Notes under the pieces: generated by a model
Database searches by the model: none
What the model was told of the DNA's origin: nothing
What the model saw: only the letters and a program-made list of their open reading frames with translations
Position numbers and translations under genes: made by a program
Assembly: GCF_014641715.1 (NCBI RefSeq)
Contig: NZ_BMIG01000002.1
Location: 186,001 to 250,000 of the forward strand
Direction of reading: 5' to 3'
Length of the DNA: 64,000 nt
From: Polaromonas eurypsychrophila
GTDB lineage: Bacteria; Pseudomonadota; Gammaproteobacteria; Burkholderiales; Burkholderiaceae_C
Part shown: positions 28,685 to 38,716 of the stretch, in pieces
Position numbering within the stretch: position 1 is the first letter of the stretch
Layout: each line of letters starts with the position of its first letter

Positions 28685-30113
28685 TTACAACACGGTTTCG
28701 ACGTAGGTATAGATGTAATTGGAGCCGCCGTTGACATTGCCCAGCAGGCGCGACGAGCCGAAGATGCCCGAGCGGTGCGACACGCCGAAGCCGAGGTAGG
28801 TGTCTTTCAGGCCGGGGCGGCCGATCAGGTCGCCCAAGCTGAAGTCGATACTCGGGTCCAGGTAGTTGAGCAGGCGCGAGGTTAAGCGTCCGCGTGCGGC
28901 CTGGCTGCTGGATTCGGCATAAGGTGCACGCTGCGCCAGCGACACGCCCACGCCCACGCCGAGGCCGAGCCGGGTCTTGACCCGGTCACTCCAGGGGAAG
29001 CCGTAGTAATAAGCCTTCATGAAAGCGTCGAGTTGCATGCCGTTGGGGGCCAGGCCGCGGTCGTCGTGCTGCAGCAGGCCGACGTAACCGACGATGTCCA
29101 GCGGCCAGCCATTGGGCTGCTCGATGAAGGGTTTTCCGACCTGCACACCCGCAATGCGTGTGGAGTTGACCTTGGCCGTGGAGGCACAGCGCAAGGTAAT
29201 GATTTTCGCCAAGTGGCAACCGTCTTTGGTCGACTTGCCATACAGCAGCTTGAAATAGGTCGGTGAGCTGGCTTCCTGCGCCCATTGGCCCTTGTAGGTG
29301 CCGAAGTCATAGGCGGCGCCGATGAACACTCCGGTCTGCGCCGACCGGCCGATGATGGGGCTGGCCTTGACCTTGTCGTCCAGAAAGGTGCGAGTCACGC
29401 CACCGAGCAGGCGCCAGCCTTCGCTCAGTTCGCAAGTAGCGTACAGGCCCAGCGTGGTGTTGATACCACTGCCGGGCTCATAGGCCGGCCGCGTTGCCAT
29501 GGCCTAGCCGGGCCGCACGCCATAGTAGTAATTGTTGAGCTTGGCGCTGCGCGCCGCCACCGTCAGGTTGGGCCGCAGCGCGAGCCGACCCGAGCGCCAG
29601 TCGTAGGCATAGGACAGGCGCAGCTCGCTGCCCTTGGAAAATCCGGCGGCGTCCTGCAAAAACTCGGCCTGCACCGTGCCCCAAGGCTGACGGTAGCGGT
29701 AAGAGACACCGGCGTCCAGGCCCGAGCCGCGCTCGGCCATGCCGGCCAGGCTGGGCGGAATCCGGTCGTCGGCATACCCTTCGAAGCGCTGGTCCAGAAA
29801 GATATCGACACGCTGAGCGCCGTCGTCGAGCAGCTTGAGCCCGGCGCGGCTGCCATGCAGGAACACACGTTTGCCCTCGTACAGGTAAAGCGGCAGCAGG
29901 TCATAACGGGTGCCGCCGCCGACATAAGGCGATTGCTCGGCGCGCACCGCCAGGCCCAGGCCGGCACTGCCGGGGGTGCTCAGCAGATCGCTGTGGGGGT
30001 CGGTGTTGGCCTGCGCCGGCGCCAGACCTGCGGTGGCGAGCAGGGCCGCGCCCAGCCATGCGCTTAAGCGGCCGAGTCGCAGGGATATCGTTCGATCGTG
30101 GTTCAGGGCGCAT
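28685..30113 (-). pseudogene. MipA/OmpV-family outer-membrane protein interrupted by a stop codon
   Basis: One reading frame from about 30082 down to 28685 encodes an exported MipA/OmpV-type beta-barrel: signal-like sequence ending PAQA, then LDDGAQRVDIFLDQRFEGYADD and NNYYYGVRPG. An in-frame TAG at 29504-29506 interrupts it. The same frame resumes at once (ATRPAYEPGSGINTTLGLY) and continues 271 residues to a C terminus with aromatic barrel strands. A single GAG-to-TAG change would explain it. The frame also lacks a normal start: the ATG at 30113 is out of frame by one base and only CTG/GTG codons are available. MipA proteins scaffold murein hydrolase MltA with PBP1B. Confidence 0.75.
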
Positions 30114-30253
30114 GGGGGCTTCTCAGGTCATGTTGGCAGGGGATTTCATCCTAGCCAACAAAACGCGCTGAAAGAGGTCGCCGCGCCAGAACAAGGCCGG
30201 CGCCTACACAGCCTCACGGCGGCGGGAGACAAAGCGTTGTTTAAAAAATGCAT

Positions 30254-30286
30254 CTGCCCGGTGTGCGCAAAGCGCAGGCCGGGCAG
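30254..30286 (-). terminator. Terminator after ssb
   Basis: Minus strand: CTGCCCGG-cc-TGCGC stem, TTT loop, GCGCA-ca-CCGGGCAG, then ATGCATTTTTTAAAC. It is a long GC-rich stem followed by a six-T run, 24 bases downstream of the ssb stop. Confidence 0.7.
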
Positions 30287-30309
30287 AAGGAATACCGGAA
30301 ACCGGAGGA

Positions 30310-30810
30310 TCAGAACGGAATGTCGTCGTCCATGTCGTCGAACCCGCTAGCGGCCTTGGTTGGAGCGGGCGCCCGTGGGGCCGCGGCCGGGGCACGCGGC
30401 GCGGCGGCCGGTGGACGCGAATACTGGCGCTCGCCGCCTTCGTCACCGCCATCGTTGCCGCCGGGGCCGCCCATGCCTTCGCGGCTGCCAAGCATCTGCA
30501 TTTCACTGGCAATGATGTCGGTGGCGTATTTCTCCACGCCGTCCTTGTCGGTGTACTTGCGGGTCTTCAGGCGGCCCTCGATGTAAACCGAGCGTCCCTT
30601 CTTGAGATATTCACCGACGATTTCAGCCTGGCGGCCGAAAAAGCTGATGCGGTGCCATTCAGTCTCTTCGACCATTTCACCGGCCTTGTTCTTGTACTTG
30701 CTGCTGGTGGCCAGCGCAATATTGGCCACGGCGTCGCCGCTGGGCATGTAGCGCACTTCGGGGTCGCGGCCCAGGTTGCCGACGAGGATGACTTTGTTGA
30801 CGGATGCCAT
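30310..30810 (-). CDS. ssb: Single-stranded DNA-binding protein
   Basis: SSB coats single-stranded DNA and recruits repair and replication partners. The start at 30810 ([25 protein letters not shown]) gives 166 residues. The OB fold covers about residues 1-110. A Gly/Pro/Ala-rich linker follows, containing two copies of [13 protein letters not shown] sequence, and the acidic tip DDDIPF is the partner-binding peptide. The MFS exporter gene ends 19 bases upstream on the same strand, and uvrA is divergent beyond it, a grouping of repair genes common in this group. Confidence 0.96.
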   Translation of the reverse strand: MASVNKVILVGNLGRDPEVRYMPSGDAVANIALATSSKYKNKAGEMVEETEWHRISFFGRQAEIVGEYLKKGRSVYIEGRLKTRKYTDKDGVEKYATDIIASEMQMLGSREGMGGPGGNDGGDEGGERQYSRPPAAAPRAPAAAPRAPAPTKAASGFDDMDDDIPF

Positions 30811-30829
30811 GGCATGTTCTCCTAATTTT

Positions 30830-32143
30830 TCACAGTTTAACTGGCTGTACCGCCGCTGATTCGGCGGTTGGCGGCAGGGCGGAATTTTCTGCCGGGCCGC
30901 CCCTAGGAAAATTAGCACCCTCGGGGGGCAGAGAGCTACCCGCAGGGAGCGAACGTGGGGGCGCACGCATCGGCCAGGCCACCAGCAGCCAGAGCAGCAT
31001 GAGGCCGCCGCAGGCCGCAAACAGCGCCTGGGGACCGGCCGTCTTGGCAAGCCACCCGCCCAGCGCGCCACCAGCAAAAAACCCCAGCGACTGCAGCGTG
31101 TTGTAAACCCCGAGCGCCGCGCCGCGCGAATGGGCCGGTGCCACGCGCGAAGCCAGACTCGGCTGGCAGGCTTCGAGGATATTGAAACCGCAGAAAAACA
31201 GGAAAAGCAGCACGCCGAGACCCGCCAGCGAGGGCGCGCCCTGAACGGACGCGGCCATCAGCCCGAACTGCACCAGCGCGATCAGGCCCACCGCTCCAAG
31301 GAAGACGCCACGCAGGTAACCCCGTTTTGCGAGCGGAAACAGCGTGCATCCCATGACCAGAAAGGAAGCCAGCACCGCCGGCAGGTAAACCTGCCAGTGG
31401 CTGCTGCTGGCCAGCCCGGCCTGCACCAGCAAGGCCGGAATGGCCACCCACATGGCCAGTTGCACTGCATGTAATATGAAAACCCCCAGGTCCAGCCGCA
31501 GCAGCGCCGGGTGGCTCAACACCTCGGCCAGGCTACCGCGCGGCCGATTCACGTGCAGCAGCGGCTCGGGCGGCACCCACCAGACCACCACCGCGATGCC
31601 GGCGATTGCCAGTGCGCCGGTCAAGCCAAACAGACCGGCGAGTCCGATCTGCGCGGTCAGCAGCGGCGCCAGCACCAGCGACAGCGCAAACATCAAGCCG
31701 ATGCTGGCGCCCACCAGCGCCATCGCCTTGGTCCGCACTTCGTCGCGCGTGGTGTCGGCCAGCAAGGCGGTCACGGCCGCCGAGATGGCGCCGGCACCCT
31801 GCAGCGAGCGGCCGATAATCAGCCAGGTCAGGTCGGGCGCCCAGGCCGCCACAAAGCTGCCCAGTGCAAACACCACGAGGCCAGCCACGATCACCTTCTT
31901 GCGCCCCAACCAGTCCGAAGCCATGCCAAAAGGGATTTGCAGAAGGCCCTGGGACAGGCCGTAGATGCCCATGGCCAGCCCGACACGCGCCGGGTCGTCC
32001 CCGCCGGGGTAACGCGCGGCTTCCAGTGCAAACACCGGCAGCACCAGAAACAGCCCCAGCATGCGCAGCGCAAAAATCGAGGCCAGCGAGGCGCTCGCGC
32101 GCCGCTCGGTGGCGGTCATGGGGTAGGAAGGGGCAGGAGACAC
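30830..32143 (-). CDS. MFS transporter with repeat-derived C-terminal tail
   Basis: The 437-residue protein has twelve hydrophobic segments and the MFS motif A between helices 2 and 3 ([16 protein letters not shown]). It resembles the YajR-like drug/unknown exporters that neighbour ssb and uvrA in betaproteobacteria. After the last helix ([12 protein letters not shown]) the frame runs through a family-B repeat at 30881-30961 and ends with about 40 extra residues ([13 protein letters not shown] and so on) that have no membrane or family character. The native stop was probably lost on repeat insertion. The substrate is unknown. Confidence 0.85.
   Translation of the reverse strand: MSPAPSYPMTATERRASASLASIFALRMLGLFLVLPVFALEAARYPGGDDPARVGLAMGIYGLSQGLLQIPFGMASDWLGRKKVIVAGLVVFALGSFVAAWAPDLTWLIIGRSLQGAGAISAAVTALLADTTRDEVRTKAMALVGASIGLMFALSLVLAPLLTAQIGLAGLFGLTGALAIAGIAVVVWWVPPEPLLHVNRPRGSLAEVLSHPALLRLDLGVFILHAVQLAMWVAIPALLVQAGLASSSHWQVYLPAVLASFLVMGCTLFPLAKRGYLRGVFLGAVGLIALVQFGLMAASVQGAPSLAGLGVLLFLFFCGFNILEACQPSLASRVAPAHSRGAALGVYNTLQSLGFFAGGALGGWLAKTAGPQALFAACGGLMLLWLLVAWPMRAPPRSLPAGSSLPPEGANFPRGGPAENSALPPTAESAAVQPVKL
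30881..30961 (+). repeat. Family-B repeat forming the MFS C terminus (copy 5)
   Basis: ggaattttctgccgggccgcccc, taggaaaattagc, accctcggggggcagagagctac, cgcagggagcgaacgtgggggc. It reads opposite to the MFS gene and is translated antisense as its last ~40 residues. Confidence 0.8.
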
Positions 32144-32331
32144 GGTCAGGCGAAGTGGTTCACAAATGAAGACGGGCAGAAAAACCAGCGTAGCGGTGGG
32201 CTATTGTCTTTGAATTGCGGGTCGTTTTCCCAGGTTCCTGGCTGCAAGCAGGAAACGCGCCGTTGCGCCGGGCCGCGGCATCGCCCCGAAGGCCACCGGT
32301 GGCCACGGTGTCAAAACCCCCACACGCGTCT

Positions 32332-35300
32332 ATGATGGAGGGTTTTGCGGCGCCCCTACACGTGAACTCTCCCAACGACGTCAAATACCTCGCAGCCGCT
32401 GCCGGCCCGGTGGCGGCCGAACCTGATGCCAGCCGCTCCCTGGCCGGACGCAGCGAAGGGCCGCCCCAAGCAAGTCCAGCCCCCCCGGAGGGCAGTGCAG
32501 CACACGAAGTGGCAAGCGTGGGGGCCAATCAGTTGGCGGCGCAACGCATCAGCATCCGCGGCGCGCGCACGCACAACCTCAAGAACATCGACCTGGACAT
32601 TCCGCGCAACCAGCTGGTGGTCATCACCGGCCTGAGCGGCTCGGGCAAATCCTCGCTGGCGTTTGACACGCTGTACGCCGAGGGTCAGCGCCGGTATGTC
32701 GAAAGCCTGTCCACCTACGCCCGGCAGTTTCTGCAGCTGATGGACAAGCCCGATGTGGACATGATCGAAGGTCTGTCGCCAGCGATCTCGATTGAGCAGA
32801 AAGCGACCTCGCACAACCCGCGCTCCACCGTCGGCACCGTCACCGAAATACACGATTACCTGCGCCTGCTGTTTGCGCGCGCCGGCACACCTTTTTGTCC
32901 CGATCACGACCTGCCGCTGCAGGCGCAAAGCGTCAGCGAGATGGTGGACCATGTGCTGGCCCTGCCGGAAGACACCAAACTGATGGTCCTGGCGCCGGTG
33001 GCGCGGGAGCGCAAGGGCGAATTTGTCGAGTTGTTTGCCGAGATGCAGGCCCAGGGATATGTGCGTTTTCGCGTCGACGGCCAGGCGTACGAGTTCGACG
33101 AGCTGCCCAAGCTCAAGAAGGCCGAGAAACACAACATTGATGTGGTGATCGACCGCCTCAAGGTGCGACCCGACATGCAGCAGCGCCTGGCCGAAAGTTT
33201 TGAGGCCGCGCTGCGACTGGCTGACGGCAAGGCGATTGCGATGGAAATGGACTCCAGCCAGGAACACTTGTTCAGCGCCAAGTTTTCCTGCCCGGTCTGC
33301 AGCTACTCGCTCAGCGAGATGGAGCCGCGCCTGTTTTCCTTCAACTCGCCGGTGGGCGCCTGCCCGAGCTGCGACGGCCTGGGCCACATGGAGTTTTTCG
33401 ACCCGGCCCGGGTGGTGGCCTTCCCGACCTTGAGTCTGGCCAGCGGCGCGGTCAAGGGCTGGGACAGGCGCAACGCCTATTACTTTTCCATGCTCGAAAG
33501 CCTGGCCAAACACTACAGCTTCGACATCGACACCGCGTTTGAAAAGCTGCCGGACGCGGTGCGGCAGGTGGTGCTGCACGGCTCGGGCGACGAAGAGATC
33601 AAATTCAGCTACATCCTCGACTCGGGCGCCAACGCCGGCAAAAAACACACGAAGAAACATCCTTTCGAAGGTGTGATCACCAACTTCGAGCGGCGTTATC
33701 GCGAAACCGATTCAGCCGCCGTGCGCGAAGAACTTGCGCGTTACCGCAGCCTGCAGCCCTGTCCCGACTGCGAAGGCACGCGCTTGCGCCGCGAGGCCCG
33801 CCATGTCTACCTGGTCGGCGCCGCCGGGCGCAAGGCGATCTACCAGATCAGCAACATCACGCTGCGCGAGAGCTTCGACTACTTCAACACGCTGAGCATG
33901 GAAGGCGCGAAAGCCGAAATCGCCGGCAAAGTAGTGCGCGAGATCGGCCTGCGCCTGAAGTTTCTCAACGATGTGGGCCTGAACTACCTGAGTCTGGACC
34001 GCAGCGCAGAAACGCTGTCGGGCGGCGAGTCGCAGCGCATCCGCCTGGCCTCGCAGATCGGCTCGGGGCTGACCGGCGTGATGTATGTGCTGGACGAGCC
34101 CAGCATCGGCCTGCACCAGCGCGACAACGATCGCCTGATCGGCACACTCAAACATTTGCGCGACATCGGCAACAGCGTGCTGGTGGTCGAACACGACGAA
34201 GACATGATCCGCGCCGCCGACCACGTGATCGACATGGGGCCGGGTGCCGGCATTCACGGCGGGCGTGTGATGGCACAAGGCAGCTATGCCGACGTACTCG
34301 CCAACCCAAACTCCCTGACCGGAAAATACCTGGCGGGAACCCTCGCCATCGCCGTGCCCAAGCGCCGCACGCCGTGGTTGCCGACGGTCGTCAAGGCGCC
34401 TTACCGCGATCCGAAAAAGCCCTCGAAATTTGCGCCCAGCGCAGCGGGCATCAAACGTGCCGCGCGCGAGGCCGAACACCTGCGCACGCAAGGCGACATG
34501 CAGGCGATCCGCATCATCAACGCCAGTGGCCACAACCTCAAAAACGTCAGCGTCGATTTCCCGGTCGGCCTGTTGACCTGCGTGACCGGCGTGTCGGGCT
34601 CCGGCAAATCGACCCTCGTCAATGACACGCTGTACGCGGCAGTCGCGCGCACCCTGTACCGCGCGCATGAAGAGCCGGCGCCGCACGAAAGCATCGAAGG
34701 CATCGAACATTTCGACAAGGTCATCAATGTGGACCAGTCGCCGATTGGCCGCACGCCGCGCAGCAACCCGGCCACCTACACGGGTCTCTTCACGCCGATC
34801 CGCGAACTGATGGCCGAGATGAACACCGCGCGTGAACGCGGCTACGGCGCCGGGCGCTTTTCCTTCAATGTCGCCGGCGGCCGCTGCGAAGCCTGCCAGG
34901 GCGACGGCGTGGTCAAGGTCGAGATGCACTTTCTGCCCGATGTCTACGTGCCCTGCGACGTCTGCAAGGGCATGCGTTACAACCGCGAGACGCTGGAGGT
35001 TCAGTACAAGGGCAAGAACATCGCCCAGGTGCTGGATCTGACGGTGGAGGACGCAGCTGAGTTCTTCAAGGCAGTGCCGGTGATTGCGCGCAAACTGCAC
35101 ACCCTGCTCGATGTCGGCCTGAGTTACATCAAGCTCGGCCAGGCGGCGACCACGTTGTCGGGCGGCGAGGCGCAACGCGTCAAGCTCGCGCTGGAGCTGT
35201 CCAAGCGCGACACCGGCCGCACGCTCTACATCCTCGACGAGCCGACCACCGGCCTGCATTTTGCCGACATCGATTTGCTGCTCAGGGTGCTGCACCAGTT

Positions 35301-35496
35301 GCGCGACGCCGGCAACACCATCGTCGTGATCGAACACAACCTTGACGTGATCAAAACCGCCGACTGGCTGATCGATATGGGCCCCGAAGGCGGGGCCGGT
35401 GGCGGCACGGTGGTCGGGGTCGGAACGCCCGAAGACATCGCCGCCAACCCGGACAGCCACACCGGGCGTTACCTGAAGCGGCTTTTACAAGAATAA
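32332..35496 (+). CDS. uvrA: Excinuclease ABC subunit UvrA
   Basis: UvrA is the damage-recognition ATPase of nucleotide excision repair. It has two ABC modules: Walker A sequences GLSGSGKSS and GVSGSGKST, two signature LSGGE motifs ([26 protein letters not shown]), and zinc modules with CPVC/CPSC and CEAC/CDVC pairs. The conserved start [22 protein letters not shown] is preceded by an unusual ~75-residue leader, of which about 23 residues come from a family-B repeat (32457-32525). The true start is unclear: ATG 32332/32335, or GTG 32518 inside the repeat end. No LexA box is visible upstream. Confidence 0.95.
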   Translation: MMEGFAAPLHVNSPNDVKYLAAAAGPVAAEPDASRSLAGRSEGPPQASPAPPEGSAAHEVASVGANQLAAQRISIRGARTHNLKNIDLDIPRNQLVVITGLSGSGKSSLAFDTLYAEGQRRYVESLSTYARQFLQLMDKPDVDMIEGLSPAISIEQKATSHNPRSTVGTVTEIHDYLRLLFARAGTPFCPDHDLPLQAQSVSEMVDHVLALPEDTKLMVLAPVARERKGEFVELFAEMQAQGYVRFRVDGQAYEFDELPKLKKAEKHNIDVVIDRLKVRPDMQQRLAESFEAALRLADGKAIAMEMDSSQEHLFSAKFSCPVCSYSLSEMEPRLFSFNSPVGACPSCDGLGHMEFFDPARVVAFPTLSLASGAVKGWDRRNAYYFSMLESLAKHYSFDIDTAFEKLPDAVRQVVLHGSGDEEIKFSYILDSGANAGKKHTKKHPFEGVITNFERRYRETDSAAVREELARYRSLQPCPDCEGTRLRREARHVYLVGAAGRKAIYQISNITLRESFDYFNTLSMEGAKAEIAGKVVREIGLRLKFLNDVGLNYLSLDRSAETLSGGESQRIRLASQIGSGLTGVMYVLDEPSIGLHQRDNDRLIGTLKHLRDIGNSVLVVEHDEDMIRAADHVIDMGPGAGIHGGRVMAQGSYADVLANPNSLTGKYLAGTLAIAVPKRRTPWLPTVVKAPYRDPKKPSKFAPSAAGIKRAAREAEHLRTQGDMQAIRIINASGHNLKNVSVDFPVGLLTCVTGVSGSGKSTLVNDTLYAAVARTLYRAHEEPAPHESIEGIEHFDKVINVDQSPIGRTPRSNPATYTGLFTPIRELMAEMNTARERGYGAGRFSFNVAGGRCEACQGDGVVKVEMHFLPDVYVPCDVCKGMRYNRETLEVQYKGKNIAQVLDLTVEDAAEFFKAVPVIARKLHTLLDVGLSYIKLGQAATTLSGGEAQRVKLALELSKRDTGRTLYILDEPTTGLHFADIDLLLRVLHQLRDAGNTIVVIEHNLDVIKTADWLIDMGPEGGAGGGTVVGVGTPEDIAANPDSHTGRYLKRLLQE
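32457..32525 (+). repeat. Family-B repeat in the uvrA leader (copy 6)
   Basis: ggccgccccaagcaagtccagc, ccccccggagggcagtgcag, cacacgaagtggcaagcg, tgggggcc: it matches the recQ copy at most positions and is in the same reading frame ([11 protein letters not shown] in both). Confidence 0.8.
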
Positions 35497-35497
35497 A

Positions 35498-35547
35498 AGG
35501 GCTTTAGCCCTTGCAGAAAGGGCATTAGCAGCTATTATTTTCATAGC
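35498..35547 (+). repeat. Family-A repeat between uvrA and the thioesterase gene
   Basis: AGGGCTttAGCCCT stem, aGAAAGGGCATTAGCA spacer, GCTATTattttcATAGC palindrome. It starts directly after the uvrA stop. Confidence 0.65.
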
Positions 35548-35566
35548 GCACTATTGAGAGAGCCGC

Positions 35567-36004
35567 ATGTCCTCCATCACCCTTCGTTTTCTGGCCGAGC
35601 CCAGCACCATCAACTTCGGCGGCAAGGTTCACGGCGGCACTGTCATGAAATGGATAGACGAGGCCGGTTATGCCTGCGCCACCCGCTGGGCCAGGCGCTA
35701 CTGCGTCACCGTCTCGGTCGGCAGCATCCGGTTTCAACGGCCGATCAAGATAGGCGACCTGGTAGAGGTCGAGGCCCGGCTGGCTTACACCGGCACCACC
35801 AGCATGAACATCTCGGTCCAGGTGCGGGCTGGTGACATGAAAACCGGTGACATGTATGACATCACCGAATGCGTGTTGGTATTTGTCGCGGTTGATCCGG
35901 AGGGGCAGGCCCTCCCCGTGTCGCCCTGGCGGCCCGACACACCGGGAGACATTGCGCTGGCACAACGGGTCAAGGCGCACCTGGATGCGGCCCGCGCCAT
36001 GTAA
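35567..36004 (+). CDS. Acyl-CoA thioesterase, hotdog fold (YciA-like)
   Basis: The 145-residue single hotdog domain contains INFGGKVHGGTVMKWIDEAGYACA, where the central-helix aspartate is the catalytic residue of the YciA/BACH class, followed by TVSVGSIRFQRPIKIGDLVEVEARL. Enzymes of this type hydrolyse acyl-CoA esters in the cytoplasm and are hexamers. It follows uvrA across a family-A repeat and could share readthrough transcription. Specificity cannot be read from the sequence. Confidence 0.88.
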   Translation: MSSITLRFLAEPSTINFGGKVHGGTVMKWIDEAGYACATRWARRYCVTVSVGSIRFQRPIKIGDLVEVEARLAYTGTTSMNISVQVRAGDMKTGDMYDITECVLVFVAVDPEGQALPVSPWRPDTPGDIALAQRVKAHLDAARAM

Positions 36005-36148
36005 GCTCGCCTCTTGCGGCGTCATGTCCTACAGGCGTGTCATCCCATCCGCACTGGGAGTGGAATATTGCACGGTTATGGTCGAAAGATATTTGCGCAA
36101 GCTGAAGGACCACTGCGCGACCGAAATCCATGACTGCGCTTGCTTCCA

Positions 36149-38326
36149 ATGCATGTTCTGCCCTTGCTCACACTCCTCCGCTCTCGCCGTAACACCGTCC
36201 TGATCTGCTTTTTCTCAGTGCTGCTGACAGCCGCCTTGGGCGCCTGCTCGGAGAAAAATATCATGACCGGCACGTCGGTGAGCGCCCGGCCCCGCGTCGC
36301 TGAAAACCCACCGATGGTCGCCGACCCCGGCCTGCTTATGTTGCTGGTCCCGGACGGGCAGAAGCTGACTTCACCCGAAGTGACCGCCTGGGTAGATGCG
36401 GCCTCTGAAGACGGCGTGCGACTGCAGCCTTTGACCGACAGCCAGTTCATGGCTCTCGGGCCCGAAGCGCTCAAATACGGGGGGCTTGTATTGCCCGACC
36501 TGCTTCACCCCATTGCCACCGACGCCTTGCTCAAGGCAGTGCGCGACTACACCACGGCGGGGGGCAACACCCTGCTGGTTCACGATTTCGGCATCTTCGC
36601 CCTGGACGGCAACCAGAAACCAACCTACGCCATCCCCCGTGCAAAGTTGAGCGACCTCGCCGGCGTGGACTATGGGCTCTATGACGCTCTGCGTGAAAAA
36701 AGCACCGTCGTAGGTCCGGTGACCGCCATGCGCAGCACCCTGCGCGCCTTGCAGGTTCCGCCGGGCAAGTCGATCCCTTATGTGGCGAAAGACGCTCCCC
36801 CTGTGTCACCGGCAACTGCCAGCGCCGCGTCATCCGCTGAAGCGCCTTCGACGTATCTGGCTGAGAGCACCCCGACCGAGTTGGCGGCCGGCAGCTTGCC
36901 AGGTGGTGCGGCCATGCCCGGAGATGTATTGGACGCTTACAGCGGCTACCTCCTGGGGCAGTTGAAATATTCGAGTTTTGTTACCCGCGGCGCATTCAAC
37001 GGCAAAACGCTGGCCACGTCGCCGCGGGCCGGTCTGGTGGCGGGCCTGAACAAAGTGGGGCGTGGCCAGGTGCTGTTTGTGAATCTGCCCTTGACCTATC
37101 TCAAGGTGGTGCGCACCGATGGGTTGCCCCTGCACGGCTTTCTGCATTACTTTGCGCACAACGTCCTTCAACTGGCGCAGCTGTCTCCTGTGCCCAATGC
37201 CGTACCCGGACTGACGCTGGACTGGCACCTGGACTCTTTCACCGCACAGCAGCCGACGCTGACGCTGGAAAAACTCGGCATCTTCGATCACGGTCCGTTT
37301 TCTATCGACATGACGACCGGCCCTGATGCGGTCACTGATGGTGACGGCAAAGGCTGGAACCTGGACAACAATCCGGTGGCGCAGGATATCTTGCGCCGTT
37401 TCGCCAAGAAGGGGCACGCCATCGGCAGCCATGGTGGCTGGAACCACGACTACTACGGACTCAACGCCAACGAATCCAACCGCGCCACTTTCCTGCCCTA
37501 TCTGGAGCAGAACGTGGCCTCCATCAAGCGCGCGGTCAGTCACCCATTGCGACCCTACCTGGGCTTGACTTCGTCCACCCCGCACGGAGTCCCGGATGCC
37601 TTTTTGCCCATGGCTCAAAAAGTCAAGGCACTGATCGACTGGGCTTTTGGCCCACCGATGCGGCAGTATTCGCCACCGGTCGGCAACAACCCGACCTGGG
37701 CCATGGACTGGCTGGAGCAGCAAGGTGTAGTGGCGGTTTATTTTGGCGGCCACACCGGCCTAGGGCCTACCCGTCAGTACCGGGACGGCCAGCTGCGCAA
37801 CCCAAACTTGTGGGTGTTTCCTGTCACGCCCGCAGGACAATACGCCACCTTTGAAGAGTTTCAGGTCAACCAGGTGCCCAAGCAGGAAGTCATCAACTGG
37901 TACCGCGATTCTGTGGACTTTGCAGTCAGGCACAACACCACCCGAATGATCTACATGCACCCCAACGGCGCCAATGTCTGGCCCGATGTGCTGCAAGACC
38001 TGCTGGCGTACGCCAAGGCAAAAGGTTCTGAACAATTTCGCTGGTACACCATGACACGGCTGGCCGATTTCATGACCTCGCGTCAGGCCGTCGCCTGGAC
38101 CGAGAAGCGCGATGCGGCGGGCGTGTCACAGTTCACAGCCAGCCATCCAGACAGCCTCCATGAAATGGTCTGGCTGTTGCCCAAGACACGTTATGCCGGT
38201 CGGCCGGAGAGCACGGACGCCAACGTCACCGTGTCAGACCGCGACACGCACTGGGCGGTCAAGGCCGGCAACACCCGCCGCGCCAGCTTTATGGCGCCCA
38301 CATTCGGCGGAGCATCGCTACCTTGA
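36149..38326 (+). CDS. Large lipoprotein with NodB-like polysaccharide-deacetylase region
   Basis: From the ATG at 36149 the protein has 725 residues. A signal (RNTVLICFFSVLLTAALGAC) ends in a lipobox with Cys33. The first third contains LLMLLVPDGQKLTSPEVTAWVD and GLVLPDLLHPIATDALLKAV...GGNTLLVHDFG, reminiscent of glutamine-amidotransferase-like folds. After a Ser/Ala/Pro linker, the second half has LTLDWHLDSFTAQQP, AKKGHAIGSHGGWNHDYY (an HxxxxH-like NodB feature), MIYMHPNGANVW and a C-terminal beta-rich tail. A GAT-like plus deacetylase arrangement recalls exopolysaccharide-modifying proteins such as PelA, but I do not recognise a named family. It has no operon partners. Confidence 0.6.
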   Translation: MHVLPLLTLLRSRRNTVLICFFSVLLTAALGACSEKNIMTGTSVSARPRVAENPPMVADPGLLMLLVPDGQKLTSPEVTAWVDAASEDGVRLQPLTDSQFMALGPEALKYGGLVLPDLLHPIATDALLKAVRDYTTAGGNTLLVHDFGIFALDGNQKPTYAIPRAKLSDLAGVDYGLYDALREKSTVVGPVTAMRSTLRALQVPPGKSIPYVAKDAPPVSPATASAASSAEAPSTYLAESTPTELAAGSLPGGAAMPGDVLDAYSGYLLGQLKYSSFVTRGAFNGKTLATSPRAGLVAGLNKVGRGQVLFVNLPLTYLKVVRTDGLPLHGFLHYFAHNVLQLAQLSPVPNAVPGLTLDWHLDSFTAQQPTLTLEKLGIFDHGPFSIDMTTGPDAVTDGDGKGWNLDNNPVAQDILRRFAKKGHAIGSHGGWNHDYYGLNANESNRATFLPYLEQNVASIKRAVSHPLRPYLGLTSSTPHGVPDAFLPMAQKVKALIDWAFGPPMRQYSPPVGNNPTWAMDWLEQQGVVAVYFGGHTGLGPTRQYRDGQLRNPNLWVFPVTPAGQYATFEEFQVNQVPKQEVINWYRDSVDFAVRHNTTRMIYMHPNGANVWPDVLQDLLAYAKAKGSEQFRWYTMTRLADFMTSRQAVAWTEKRDAAGVSQFTASHPDSLHEMVWLLPKTRYAGRPESTDANVTVSDRDTHWAVKAGNTRRASFMAPTFGGASLP

Positions 38327-38640
38327 TACTGCATCGCAAAAGTATCAAGCCATGAGCGCGCGCCCTCGTACCATGGCGGCGTTGCAAGCCTTGCCCTGGG
38401 CAGGAACCATCACTTTCATCCTGCTTCGGTACTTTCGAGTTGCCGTACCAAGTTCGCGGCCAGAGCAGGCCATCAGCATTTCATCGTATGTCGCAGCTTG
38501 GGGGGCTTTCCGTCACGCCACGGGGGAATGGCTCACCGCAGTCCGCCGGTATGTCGGTGGCCGACCTGACGGTTGCGATTGTGGACGCGGCCGTGCAGGC
38601 GCGGCATCTGCAAAAACGCTTCACCGTTGCCCATCAGGCA
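38327..38640. other. Unassigned stretch between the lipoprotein gene and dacB
   Basis: About 310 bases with no convincing gene. A short plus-strand frame (about 38440-38670, with SVADLTVAIVDAAVQARHL) is open but has no recognisable start signal or family. The base composition is slightly lower in GC than the flanks at its left end. A family-A repeat closes the region. Confidence 0.4.
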
Positions 38641-38697
38641 TCAAATCGGTCCCTGGCCTTTAACGGGTGAGCGTAAGTCGCTATTGAATCAGGAGCG
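38641..38697 (+). repeat. Family-A repeat downstream of dacB
   Basis: tcaaatcGGtccctGGCC, spacer, gtcGCTATTgaatcaggAGC; the arms are degenerate compared with other copies. Confidence 0.5.
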
Positions 38698-38716
38698 TTT
38701 GAATGTGTTTCAAATT

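Noticed and set aside
32144..32331. LexA box upstream of uvrA
   Set aside because: No CTGT-N8-ACAG is present; the nearest palindrome (cctggctgcaagcagg) has the wrong spacing and lacks ACAG.
33712..35460. 582-residue minus-strand frame opposite uvrA
   Set aside because: It is a mirror frame of uvrA with shadow composition and no motif. Similar shadows opposite recQ, fadD, purB-like lyase and the sensor kinase were dropped for the same reason.
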